Origin: Clostridia bacterium
GTDB lineage: Bacteria; Bacillota; Clostridia; UMGS1883; UMGS1540
Direction of reading: 5' to 3'
Assembly (NCBI GenBank): GCA_017436645.1
Contig: JAFSCR010000022.1
Coordinates: forward strand, 1-56,717
DNA: 56,717 bases
Positions 1-7,008 of this stretch are shown here, piece after piece. The notes under the pieces were generated by a model, which saw only the letters and a program-made list of their open reading frames with translations, was not told the DNA's origin and searched no databases. Position numbers and translations under genes: made by a program. Every line of letters starts with the position of its first letter. Within the stretch, counting starts at the first letter, position 1.

Positions 1-858
1 AGTACACTTTGGAGATACTTTGCTATATCTGATATGTTGGTGAATGAAATTTATATCGGAAATATGGTTCAAGGTAAATATGGCAGTGTTTCTTACAAAA
101 CTAAGGAAAACAAACCACGACCTAAAGACCAATGGTACCGTGTCGAAGGAACACACGAGCCTATTATCGATCGTGAACTTTGGGACAGAGTGCAGGGAAT
201 GATAAAGAATCGCACAAAACCATTTACTACGGGAAATATAGGTGTTTTCGCTGGCAAAGTACACTGTGAGCATTGCGGTTATACGATGCGTTCTTCAAAT
301 AGTCGCGGTGAGCATTATCTGCAATGTGCAACAAAGCATGTAGCAAATGGCGCTTGTGATGGTGCCTTTATTCCGGTAAAGAAGCTTGAAAGTATTGTGA
401 TTGATGAGTTGAATCGTATGACGAGAGAATTTCTTGATAAGGATGAAATTGAACAGAAAATTGAGTTTGCAAAGAATCTTACCGAGCAAAAGAAAAAGCT
501 TGAATCAGAGGTTGAACGGTACAAAAAGCTTGTCGACAGTACCTCACGTGCAGTTAAGGAGTGTTACCTTGATAAAGTTAAGGGCGACATTGATATTGAA
601 GAATACAATTCAATCGTCAAAGAACTGAAAGCAGATAAGGTAAAGTATGAGAAAGTCGTAACTGACGGAGAAAAGCAGATTGCAGAGATTGAAGAGCGCC
701 TTGCAGCCGGAGATAATCGTCGTGAACTGATTGAACAGTACACCAATATCACAGAACTTGACCGTGAAACTGTTGACACTATGATTGACCACATCGTTGT
801 CGGCAGACGAATCAAGGGTACGAAAAATTACCCCGTTGAAATTCATTGGAACTTCTGA
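1..858 (+). CDS. Large serine recombinase, C-terminal part (5' end outside window)
   Basis: The frame is open from base 1, so this is the C-terminal 285 or so residues. The order matches large serine recombinases: the end of the Recombinase domain (YIGNMVQGKYG, then EGTHEPIIDRELWDRVQ), a zinc ribbon with CEHCGY and a second Cys pair (CATKH...GACDG), and a long charged coiled coil at roughly residues 145-235. It ends with the DHIVVGRR segment typical of DUF4368 tails. The catalytic serine domain lies off the window. The enzyme would catalyse site-specific integration and excision of the element whose right end is here. Upstream gene content is unknown. Confidence 0.93.
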   Translation, partial: STLWRYFAISDMLVNEIYIGNMVQGKYGSVSYKTKENKPRPKDQWYRVEGTHEPIIDRELWDRVQGMIKNRTKPFTTGNIGVFAGKVHCEHCGYTMRSSNSRGEHYLQCATKHVANGACDGAFIPVKKLESIVIDELNRMTREFLDKDEIEQKIEFAKNLTEQKKKLESEVERYKKLVDSTSRAVKECYLDKVKGDIDIEEYNSIVKELKADKVKYEKVVTDGEKQIAEIEERLAAGDNRRELIEQYTNITELDRETVDTMIDHIVVGRRIKGTKNYPVEIHWNF

Positions 859-890
859 GGCAAGACCGAAAATGAGTGTTTTTGCCTCAG
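855..890 (+). terminator. Hairpin at the recombinase stop codon
   Basis: Perfect 9-bp arms CTGAGGCAA (855-863) and TTGCCTCAG (882-890) include the TGA stop. The following sequence is only moderately T-rich, so this is a hairpin with possible terminator function. A second A/T-flanked inverted repeat (AAAAACCG ... CGGTTTTTT) follows at about 944-986 and looks more terminator-like. Confidence 0.4.
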
Positions 891-1003
891 GTTGTTCTTA
901 CAAGGTCGCAGGGTAGAAAAAGCAAGCACAACAGAAAAAACGACAAAAACCGCATAAAATAAGGGTTTTCGGCGTTTCGGTTTTTTATGTTGTTCTTACA
1001 AGA
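891..1003 (+). repeat. 14-bp direct repeat near the element end
   Basis: GTTGTTCTTACAAG occurs at 891-904 and again at 990-1003, the second copy covering the stop codon of truncated cotJC. The spacing is 99 bp. The repeats may be recombinase-binding half-sites or a relic of a previous insertion boundary. Confidence 0.6.
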
Positions 1004-1418
1004 TTGTAGCATCTGCCGCCAAATCCTCGGTAAGATCTGCAATCACGTCCGCCTTGCTTTGCACATAAGCAGCCGTAAACGGCACGCCTGCAGCCGAGGC
1101 GGGGTACACGGCAATATTATGGTCAACATAATAGTCGCCGAAGCCTTTTTTGTCCGCTTCCTCGGGGGTTAAATCACGAGTGAGCTGATGGATGATGGTT
1201 CCCACCATTTCGAGGTGGGCAAGTTCTTCCGTGCCAACATCATTTAGGATGCCCTTTGTCACATCATCGGGCATTGAAAAACGCTGAGACAGATAGCGGA
1301 GAGAGGCGCCGAGCTCGCCGTCCGGTCCACCGTACTGACTCATGATATATTTCGCAAGTTTCGGGTTCGTGTTTTTAATTTTTATCGGATACTGTAATTT
1401 TTTCTGATAATTCCACAT
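996..1418 (-). CDS. cotJC: CotJC spore-coat manganese-catalase-like protein, 3'-truncated by insertion
   Basis: The 140-residue product starts MWNYQKKLQYPIKI and keeps the CotJC core (QYGGPDGELGASLRYLSQRF, GTEELAHLEM, DHNIAVYPASAAGVPFTAAY). It runs to DLTEDLAA and then stops after five unrelated residues (DATIL). From memory of the family, CotJC is near 190 residues. The lost part holds the last two helices, with the Glu and His that complete the di-manganese site in catalase-like ferritin folds. As it stands the product should be inactive. It has its own AAAGGAGG ribosome site and follows cotJB by 12 bp. The break coincides with the element end, so this is insertional truncation rather than random decay. 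Excision of the element could restore the gene. Confidence 0.9.
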   Translation of the reverse strand: MWNYQKKLQYPIKIKNTNPKLAKYIMSQYGGPDGELGASLRYLSQRFSMPDDVTKGILNDVGTEELAHLEMVGTIIHQLTRDLTPEEADKKGFGDYYVDHNIAVYPASAAGVPFTAAYVQSKADVIADLTEDLAADATIL

Positions 1419-1430
1419 ACAAATCCTCCT

Positions 1431-1685
1431 TTAATCCCAGGGCCACGGCGATTTAATCCATGTCCATTCCCGTGTGCCACGGGCGGCGTCCGCCGTGACA
1501 GGGCCATAAGCCTGTTCATAGGCACGCTTTGCATCCTGTGCACGGCGCACAAGGTCCTGATACATGGCCAGCGCTTTTTCGTCATCGGGGTGGGTGTCAA
1601 GATAAAGCAGTAGGTCATAGACCGCGAAATCGGCTTCCTGAAGCGCGCGCATCATTTCATTTCTTGTTTTGTTAGGAGATGTCAC
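1431..1685 (-). CDS. cotJB: CotJB spore coat protein
   Basis: An 84-residue protein with the CotJB pattern: an N-terminal helix (MRALQEADFAVYDLLLYLDTHP), then DDEKALAMYQDL, and the aromatic C-terminus WTWIKSPWPWD. CotJ proteins belong to the inner spore coat and are made in the mother cell. The start is GTG, 14 bp inside the end of cotJA, with a GGAGG site nine bases upstream; overlap and order are those of the classic cotJABC operon. Both short CotJ proteins are intact; only the third gene is broken. Confidence 0.93.
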   Translation of the reverse strand: MTSPNKTRNEMMRALQEADFAVYDLLLYLDTHPDDEKALAMYQDLVRRAQDAKRAYEQAYGPVTADAARGTREWTWIKSPWPWD

Positions 1686-1887
1686 AGCACATTACCTCCC
1701 CGTCATCACATTTTTTGCATAGGTCCCGTCCGTAGACCCCAAGGGGTTTGTCGAGAGGCGGGAACATGGTACCTCTGGTAAGACCTTCCGAAGGTGTATA
1801 CATTTCGCCCCATTTCTGCATGGGAACATAGGCATATGCCAGAATGGGATTTTCAGGCATAGCACCGCATAAGTCACGATTTACCAT
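1672..1887 (-). CDS. cotJA: CotJA spore coat-associated protein
   Basis: A 71-residue first gene of the cotJ operon. It shows the family's proline/tyrosine-rich core (AYVPMQKWGEMYTPSEGL, then GTMFPPLDKPL) and a Cys-rich tail. An AAAGGAG ribosome site lies at 1891-1897. Upstream on the minus strand a CATATACT box (about 1934-1941) is a loose match to the -10 of mother-cell sigma factors (sigma-E/K), which would fit expression in the sporulating mother cell; this is only suggestive because no convincing -35 was seen. Confidence 0.92.
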   Translation of the reverse strand: MVNRDLCGAMPENPILAYAYVPMQKWGEMYTPSEGLTRGTMFPPLDKPLGVYGRDLCKKCDDGEVMCCDIS

Positions 1888-1961
1888 AATGGACTCCTTT
1901 CTGTCAAAACCTTACAAGGTTTTACAGTTTCAGTATATGCGGCTCGTCCGTTTCGTGGGAC

Positions 1962-1990
1962 AAAAAAAGAACGGATATTTCTATCCGTTC
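1962..1990 (-). terminator. Intrinsic terminator after the SGNH hydrolase gene
   Basis: Arms GAACGGATA/TATCCGTTC (1969-1990), followed on the minus strand by a run of T. It ends the SGNH hydrolase transcript just before the cotJ promoter region. Confidence 0.85.
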
Positions 1991-1996
1991 ATAATT

Positions 1997-2626
1997 TCAA
2001 AAAATAATGGGAAGTGCCGCATCCAGCCAATGCTTTGCAATAATGCTGTGACCCTGCGCTGTGGGATGAACGCCTTCACGTGTCAGGGAATGGGGTGGGA
2101 AGGCATCGGAAGCTTTTCGAAGTGCATCGTCAAGTGGAACGAAAATGGCATGGTGCTTTTCGGCAAGACGGCGGACAATCGCTTTCAGGCGCTCGAGTTC
2201 CTGAAATGTGATTGTCGTTTCGTTATCGGGGGTGAGGAAGGGCTCCATCATCAGAATGGGTATATCCCCAAGTGCCTCACGGGTACGGGTTAAAAGCTTA
2301 TCGTAATACATTTCAAGGTCTTCGTCCGTGTTTCCTTCGTTGGTCTTTCTGTGCCAAAGGTCGTTAATGCCAACGAGGATGGATAAAAATGCAGGGCGAA
2401 GCTCTATGCAGTCCGCCTCCCATCTTTCCAGAAGATTATGGGTGCGGTGGCCGCTGATGCCGAGGTTTATATACCGCAGTTTTTTCTCCGGATAAAGTGC
2501 GGAGATGGCGGCGGCAACCATTTTGGGATAGCCGGGGCCAAGGTCCGAGGCATCCTCACGATTTCGACCGCAGTCGGTTATGCTGTCACCTTGGAATAAG
2601 ATTAAATCTCCGTTTTGAAGAGACAT
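1997..2626 (-). CDS. SGNH/GDSL-type esterase (lysophospholipase L1-like)
   Basis: A 209-residue cytosolic-type protein without signal peptide. The SGNH blocks are in order: block I FQGDSITDCG with nucleophile Ser near residue 15, block II Gly in NLGISGHR, block III Asn in VGINDLWHR, and block V His in GVHPTAQGH. These enzymes hydrolyse acyl or acetyl esters of lipids or sugars. The residue three before the catalytic His, normally Asp (DGVHP), is Glu here (REGVHP), an unusual triad variant. A GGAAG-type ribosome site precedes the ATG. The gene stands alone between the cotJ operon and divergent metG. The substrate is unknown. Confidence 0.88.
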   Translation of the reverse strand: MSLQNGDLILFQGDSITDCGRNREDASDLGPGYPKMVAAAISALYPEKKLRYINLGISGHRTHNLLERWEADCIELRPAFLSILVGINDLWHRKTNEGNTDEDLEMYYDKLLTRTREALGDIPILMMEPFLTPDNETTITFQELERLKAIVRRLAEKHHAIFVPLDDALRKASDAFPPHSLTREGVHPTAQGHSIIAKHWLDAALPIIF

Positions 2627-2704
2627 GAAAAAACACTTCCTTTTCTAATTTCTTTCATTATAGAGCGGAAGAAAAAAATTGTCAACGGTTTTCAAAAAGA
2701 TTTC

Positions 2705-2733
2705 TTTACAAATCATGGAAAAAGGGGTATAAT
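2705..2733 (+). promoter_or_regulatory. Sigma-A promoter of metG-tatD
   Basis: TTTACA at 2705-2710, 17-bp spacer, TATAAT at 2728-2733. An AAAGGAAG ribosome site follows at about 2752. No T-box leader fits in the 30 bp to the start codon. Confidence 0.85.
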
Positions 2734-2765
2734 AAAATAGAATATTTCCGGAAAGGAAGAGAAAC

Positions 2766-4688
2766 ATGGAAAAATTTTATATTACTACTCCTATTTACTA
2801 TCCCAGCTCCAATCTCCATATCGGGCATACATATACTACCGTTGCGGCAGATGCGGTTGCAAGATATAAGAGACTGAGGGGCTATGACGTTATGTTTCTG
2901 ACCGGCACGGACGAGCACGGCCAGAAGATACAGCGTGCCGCAGAAGCGGTAGGCAAAACGCCGAAAGAATATGTTGACGAAATAGTGGCAGGCGTTAAAG
3001 ACCTCTGGAAACTTATGAACATTTCCAATGACCGCTTTATCCGCACTACGGACGAGCAGCACGTAAAGGCAGTACAGAAAATTTTCAAAACCCTTTACGA
3101 TAAAGGCGATATTTATAAGAGCGAATACGAAGGCCTTTACTGCACACCCTGTGAATCCTTCTGGACGGAGCATCAGCTTGTGGACGGCAAATGTCCCGAC
3201 TGCGGCCGCCCCGTGGAAAAGACGAGGGAGGAAAGCTACTTCTTCCGCCTTTCCAAATATCAGGATAAGCTCATTGATTTAATTGAAAACACGGAGTTTT
3301 TAGAGCCAGCAACAAGAAGAAACGAAATGCTCAATAACTTCCTCCGTCCCGGTCTTTCTGACTTGTGCGTTTCCCGTACAAGCTTTACTTGGGGCGTTCC
3401 TGTAGAATTTGACAAGGGCCACATTGTTTACGTCTGGCTCGATGCCCTTTCCAATTACATTACGGCCATGGGCGCATTTTCCGATGACGATGCGGACTTT
3501 AAAAAGTACTGGCCGGCAGACATTCATCTGATGGCAAAGGAAATTGTTCGTTTCCACACCATTATCTGGCCTGCAATCCTGATGGCACTTGACCTGCCCC
3601 TTCCCAAAAAGGTGCTCGGTCACGGCTGGATGCTTCTCGATGGCGGCAAAATTTCCAAATCCAAAGGCAATGTTATTGACCCTGTTATCCTTTCGGGGAA
3701 ATACGGCGTGGATGCACTCAGGTACTACGTACTTCGTGAAATGCCCTATGGGTCGGACAGCGAATTTTCCAACGAAGCACTAATTTCTCGCATTAATTCT
3801 GACCTTGCAAATGACCTTGGGAACCTTGTAAGCCGCACGGCCGCAATGCTGGATAAATATTTCGGCGGCACATTGCCCGAAGTACAGGAAGCAGGGGAAT
3901 TTGACGATAGCCTTATGGCCTGTGCAAAAAATGCGGCAGAAAAAGCGGAAAAGGCGCTGGAAAGCTATAACTTCTCTGCTGCCCTTTCCGAAATCTGGAC
4001 CCTTGTTTCCAGAACCAATAAATATATTGACGAAACCATGCCCTGGGCGCTCTCTAAGGACGAAGGGAAAAAGGCACGCCTTGCCAGAGTATTATATAAC
4101 CTTCTGGAAAGCGTCCGCACCATTGCCGTTCTTCTTATGCCCTCCATGCCCGAAACGGCAGAAAAGATTTTTGCCCAGCTCGGCATCGCTGCAAGCGATG
4201 TAAAATGGGAAAGTGCCATGGAATGGGGAACCCTGCCCAAAACGGCTGCCATGACGAAGGCGGATGCACTCTTCCCCCGTATTGATATGGAAAAGGAACT
4301 GGAAGAGCTGGCAAAGCTCGGCCCCAAGAAGGAAGAAAAGAAAGCACCTGCAAAAGAAGAACAGCCTGAAATCGAAATCGGTGATTTTGCAAAATGCAGT
4401 TTCTGTGTGGCAGAAGTTTTAGCCGCAGAAGAAGTGAAGGGCTCGGATAAACTTTTAAAGCTTACAGTTTCCACGGGAGACGGGGAACGTACCGTTGTTT
4501 CCGGCATCCGTTCTTCTTACTCTGCAGATGAAATGGTAGGTAAGAAGGTTGTGCTTCTTAAGAACTTAAAGCCTGCAAAGCTTCGTGGCGTGATGAGCGA
4601 AGGGATGCTCCTTTGTGCCGAGCACGAAGGCAAGCTTTCTCTCCTGACTGTCGAAAGCGATATGCCTGCGGGGGCGAGCATCAGCTAA
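2766..4688 (+). CDS. metG: Methionyl-tRNA synthetase with C-terminal tRNA-binding domain
   Basis: This 640-residue enzyme charges tRNA-Met with methionine. Seen in order: the class I HIGH box (NLHIGHTYT, about residue 18), a zinc knuckle region with CTPC and CPDC (about 127-150), the KMSKS-type loop GGKISKSKG (about 300), an anticodon-binding helical domain, a Lys/Glu-rich linker (about 520-535), and an EMAP/Arc1p-type OB fold at the C-terminus (residues 540-640). This is the long dimeric form common in Bacillota. It has its own consensus promoter and is translationally coupled to tatD through a TAATG overlap. Confidence 0.98.
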   Translation: MEKFYITTPIYYPSSNLHIGHTYTTVAADAVARYKRLRGYDVMFLTGTDEHGQKIQRAAEAVGKTPKEYVDEIVAGVKDLWKLMNISNDRFIRTTDEQHVKAVQKIFKTLYDKGDIYKSEYEGLYCTPCESFWTEHQLVDGKCPDCGRPVEKTREESYFFRLSKYQDKLIDLIENTEFLEPATRRNEMLNNFLRPGLSDLCVSRTSFTWGVPVEFDKGHIVYVWLDALSNYITAMGAFSDDDADFKKYWPADIHLMAKEIVRFHTIIWPAILMALDLPLPKKVLGHGWMLLDGGKISKSKGNVIDPVILSGKYGVDALRYYVLREMPYGSDSEFSNEALISRINSDLANDLGNLVSRTAAMLDKYFGGTLPEVQEAGEFDDSLMACAKNAAEKAEKALESYNFSAALSEIWTLVSRTNKYIDETMPWALSKDEGKKARLARVLYNLLESVRTIAVLLMPSMPETAEKIFAQLGIAASDVKWESAMEWGTLPKTAAMTKADALFPRIDMEKELEELAKLGPKKEEKKAPAKEEQPEIEIGDFAKCSFCVAEVLAAEEVKGSDKLLKLTVSTGDGERTVVSGIRSSYSADEMVGKKVVLLKNLKPAKLRGVMSEGMLLCAEHEGKLSLLTVESDMPAGASIS

Positions 4689-5446
4689 TGTTTATTGATT
4701 CTCATGCCCATTATAACGCCGGTGCCTTTGATGAGGACAGGGACGCACTTTTATCTTCCTTCCCTGAAAACGGCATCGACCTTGTCGTTAACATTGGTGA
4801 CGATATTCCCCAAAGCGAAAACAGCCTTCGCCTTGCGGAGAAATACCCGTTTATTTATGCCGCTGTCGGCGTGCACCCCTCTCATGCCATGACTTTGGAC
4901 GATGCGGCCCTTTTAAAACTGGAGGAGCTGGCAGGCCACGAAAAGGCGGTGGCAATCGGTGAAATCGGTCTTGATTATTACTATGACGATGTGCCCCGTA
5001 ACATCCAGAAGGAAGTATTTCGCCGTCAGCTCAGGCTTGCGAAAAAACTTTCCATGCCCGTTGTCATTCACGATCGGGAAGCCCACGGCGATTGCCTTGA
5101 GATATTAAAGGAAGAAGGCATCACAAATGGCGTTATGCACTGCTTTTCGGGAAGCGTTGAATTTATGCGGGAGGTCACTCGCCTTGGCCTTTATGTGGCG
5201 TTGGGCGGCGTTGTAACGTATAAAAACGCAAAACATGCAGTGGACGTTGCTAGGGAAGTGCCCATAGATAAGCTCCTTCTCGAAACGGACTGCCCCTATC
5301 TTTCGCCCGTGCCCCTTCGTGGGAAACGGAATTCGTCTTTAAATCTTATCCATACCGCCGGAAAAATTGCCGAACTTCGTGGAATGACCACAGAGGAAGT
5401 GGCACGCCTGACGGCGGAAAATACGAAAAGATTGTTTGGAATTTAA
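4688..5446 (+). CDS. tatD: TatD-family metal-dependent deoxyribonuclease
   Basis: A 252-residue TIM-barrel hydrolase. Metal ligands are visible: HxH in IDSHAHYN at the N-terminus, Glu in AIGEIGLDYYYD, His in VVIHDREAHGD, His in GVMHCFSGS and Asp in LLETDCPYLSP. TatD proteins are 3'-5' exonucleases implicated in DNA repair, and metG-tatD is a conserved neighbourhood in Bacillota. I start it at 4688, where ATG overlaps the metG stop (TAATG) and the family motif begins at residue 2. An in-frame upstream ATG at 4613 would lie within metG and add an unrelated leader. Confidence 0.95.
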   Translation: MFIDSHAHYNAGAFDEDRDALLSSFPENGIDLVVNIGDDIPQSENSLRLAEKYPFIYAAVGVHPSHAMTLDDAALLKLEELAGHEKAVAIGEIGLDYYYDDVPRNIQKEVFRRQLRLAKKLSMPVVIHDREAHGDCLEILKEEGITNGVMHCFSGSVEFMREVTRLGLYVALGGVVTYKNAKHAVDVAREVPIDKLLLETDCPYLSPVPLRGKRNSSLNLIHTAGKIAELRGMTTEEVARLTAENTKRLFGI

Positions 5447-5450
5447 AAAG

Positions 5451-5490
5451 AAAAGCTTTGGGAGAAAATCCCAAAGCTTTTTTGTTATTC
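5451..5490 (+). terminator. Bidirectional intrinsic terminator between tatD and the XRE gene
   Basis: Thirteen-base arms AAAAGCTTTGGGA / TCCCAAAGCTTTT around a GAAAA loop, with A-run before and T-run after. It can end both tatD and the convergent regulator gene. Confidence 0.92.
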
Positions 5491-5712
5491 TCTAAATTCA
5501 AACAATTTCTTGAGGGGAATCTGGAGTGCTGCTGCGATGTCACTTAACACTTCAACGGAACAGCCTGCAGCAGCGGTTTCAATTCTTTGAATATGGTTTT
5601 TGCTGACATTACATTTTTCTGCAAGTTGCATTTGTGTGAGTCCACGTTCTTTGCGGTAATGTAAAATATTTAAACCAATGCCGAGCCACATATCAAAATA
5701 TTTTCCGTTCAT
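5485..5712 (-). CDS. Small XRE-family helix-turn-helix regulator
   Basis: A 75-residue single-domain protein. The HTH_3 fold is clear: GLNILHYRKERGLTQMQLAE, then KCNVSKNHIQRIE as the recognition region and VLSDIAAALQIPLKKLF. An aaGAGGT ribosome site precedes the ATG. The gene is divergent from the SLOG gene, and the intergenic region holds an inverted repeat suited to autoregulation. The target genes are not shown by the sequence; the divergent neighbour is the obvious candidate. Confidence 0.85.
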   Translation of the reverse strand: MNGKYFDMWLGIGLNILHYRKERGLTQMQLAEKCNVSKNHIQRIETAAAGCSVEVLSDIAAALQIPLKKLFEFRE

Positions 5713-5725
5713 CGTCCGTCACCTC

Positions 5726-5753
5726 TTATAATATTATATTCTGAATATTATAA
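5726..5753. promoter_or_regulatory. Inverted repeat, candidate operator of the XRE regulator
   Basis: TTATAATATT (5726-5735) and AATATTATAA (5744-5753) are perfect 10-bp arms around 8 bp, directly upstream of the XRE gene. The outer arm also provides a TATAAT-like -10 for the minus strand. Binding by the neighbouring repressor is inference. Confidence 0.5.
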
Positions 5754-5794
5754 TTTATCGACAGACTAGAAATGTGTAAAAACACTCTTAAAAG

Positions 5795-5823
5795 TTGCTT
5801 TTACACCATAGTTATGATATAAT
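5795..5823 (+). promoter_or_regulatory. Promoter of the SLOG-family gene
   Basis: TTGCTT (5795-5800), 17-bp spacer, TATAAT (5818-5823). A GAGGTG ribosome site follows at 5845-5850. Confidence 0.7.
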
Positions 5824-5855
5824 ACAAACAAATTGTTTGCATTTGAGGTGAAAAC

Positions 5856-6329
5856 ATGAACAAGGTTTGCGGTTTTGCTGGACACGGCTCGCTTACGTAT
5901 TCGGAAAAAGTTTTTACACTTTTAAAAGAACAAATCGAGCGTGCAATCAGGGAAGATGAAATCACGGAATTCCGGGTGGGGAATTACGGCAATTTTGACC
6001 GTCTGGCCCAAAGGGCGGTACGGGAAGTACAGAACGAGCACCCCCATATCCGCCTTTGCCTTGTACTGCCGTATCTTACAAAAGAAATAACGGCAAACCG
6101 AAAATATTACGAGGAACGGTATGATGAAATTATTCTTGCGGACATTCCCGAAAAAGCACCAAAAACTACCCACATCATCTATGCAAACCGTTTTATGGCA
6201 GACCACGCCTCGATCATGATTTGCTATGTTTCGCATAGCTTTGGAGGTGCGGCAGAAACGATGGCGTATGCGAAAAAAAGAAATGTGAAAGTGTTCAATA
6301 TAGGGGCAAACACTTCGTTTATCTTCTGA
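5856..6329 (+). CDS. SLOG-superfamily (DUF1273/YpsA-like) protein
   Basis: A 157-residue Rossmann-like protein with the SLOG pattern: CGFAGHGSL at the N-terminus, GNYGNFDRLAQRAVRE in the middle, a strand LCLVLPYL, and SHSFGGAAETMAYAKKR near the end. SLOG proteins bind nucleotides or nucleotide-derived ligands, or cleave them as in LOG enzymes; no specific role can be assigned. It is a single gene with its own promoter, convergent with the DUF4430 gene only 10 bp away and with no clear terminator between them. Confidence 0.8.
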   Translation: MNKVCGFAGHGSLTYSEKVFTLLKEQIERAIREDEITEFRVGNYGNFDRLAQRAVREVQNEHPHIRLCLVLPYLTKEITANRKYYEERYDEIILADIPEKAPKTTHIIYANRFMADHASIMICYVSHSFGGAAETMAYAKKRNVKVFNIGANTSFIF

Positions 6330-6339
6330 AATCGTCCGT

Positions 6340-7008
6340 TTATAAATCCTTGCCCATATTACAGGAGTATAAAAACTCTATTATATCACCGCTTTGCGGT
6401 ATGTATTGGGAACACCCCACAGAAGGAACAGCGCCGTTTATCCGGTACATCCATCCCGAAAGGTTCCCTGCATCAAATTCGTATAAATTCCCGATGCCCT
6501 CTATGTAAGCACTATCATACATTGGCGCCTTCGTGAATTCAAAATGTATTTTATGGGCTTTAAGTGCTTTTTCCAAAATGTCAAAAACGGTGGCGTTCTC
6601 CCAAAGGTCCAGCCTGGTCTCGGGCAGAATGATGCCGTCCTTTGGCACCAGCTGTCTTTTTTCGGGAGACAGCTTTTCCATATGATTTAAAAGGGTGTCG
6701 CACTTTACTGTGAGGGTACAGAAGGGTGTCTGCGGCTGCGGCGTTTCCACCTGTGGCTCCCTCGTTTTTGAGGGAACCACGGGAGTGGGAGTGGGTGTGA
6801 CCATGTCGCCTTCTGCAGGTTCTGAAGCGTCCGGCGTTTCATCTAAGGAAGGCACCGGCGTTTCCACTGAAACAGAAAATTCTGTATTTTCTACATTCGG
6901 TACATTTGTTTGATTGGTTTGTTCGGGCAAATAAAAGCTTATTGTTAAAAGGATTGCAATGATCCCGATTAGAGTCAGGTGACCTTTAAATTTTTTCATA
7001 AAATTCAT
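6340..7008 (-). CDS. Membrane-anchored DUF4430 protein, candidate cobalamin-binding
   Basis: A 222-residue protein with an N-terminal hydrophobic helix (GHLTLIGIIAILLTISFYLP), a Pro/Thr/Glu-rich stalk (about residues 35-95), then a DUF4430 domain: FCTLTVKCDTLL, then LPETRLDLWENATVFDILEKAL, YIEGIGNLYEF and GNLSGWMYRINGA. DUF4430 matches the beta-domain of intrinsic factor and transcobalamin. The ATG overlaps the stop of the upstream SLH protein gene (ATGA); a second ATG three codons in is equally possible. It lies in the same transcript, under the cobalamin riboswitch. I infer a membrane-proximal B12-handling protein receiving cargo from its larger partner. Confidence 0.8.
   Translation of the reverse strand: MNFMKKFKGHLTLIGIIAILLTISFYLPEQTNQTNVPNVENTEFSVSVETPVPSLDETPDASEPAEGDMVTPTPTPVVPSKTREPQVETPQPQTPFCTLTVKCDTLLNHMEKLSPEKRQLVPKDGIILPETRLDLWENATVFDILEKALKAHKIHFEFTKAPMYDSAYIEGIGNLYEFDAGNLSGWMYRINGAVPSVGCSQYIPQSGDIIEFLYSCNMGKDL

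Larger units (their letters stand above)
1..1003. mobile_element. Right end of a serine-recombinase element inserted in cotJC
   Basis: The window opens inside a large serine recombinase gene that ends at 858. About 130 bp later the interrupted cotJC reading frame begins (its stop lies at 996-998). A recombinase gene next to a broken host gene is the usual layout of integrative elements of this class. The far end of the element, and presumably the missing 3' part of cotJC, lie to the left of the window. The exact boundary cannot be fixed without the other end; I place it near 990-1015. Confidence 0.7.
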
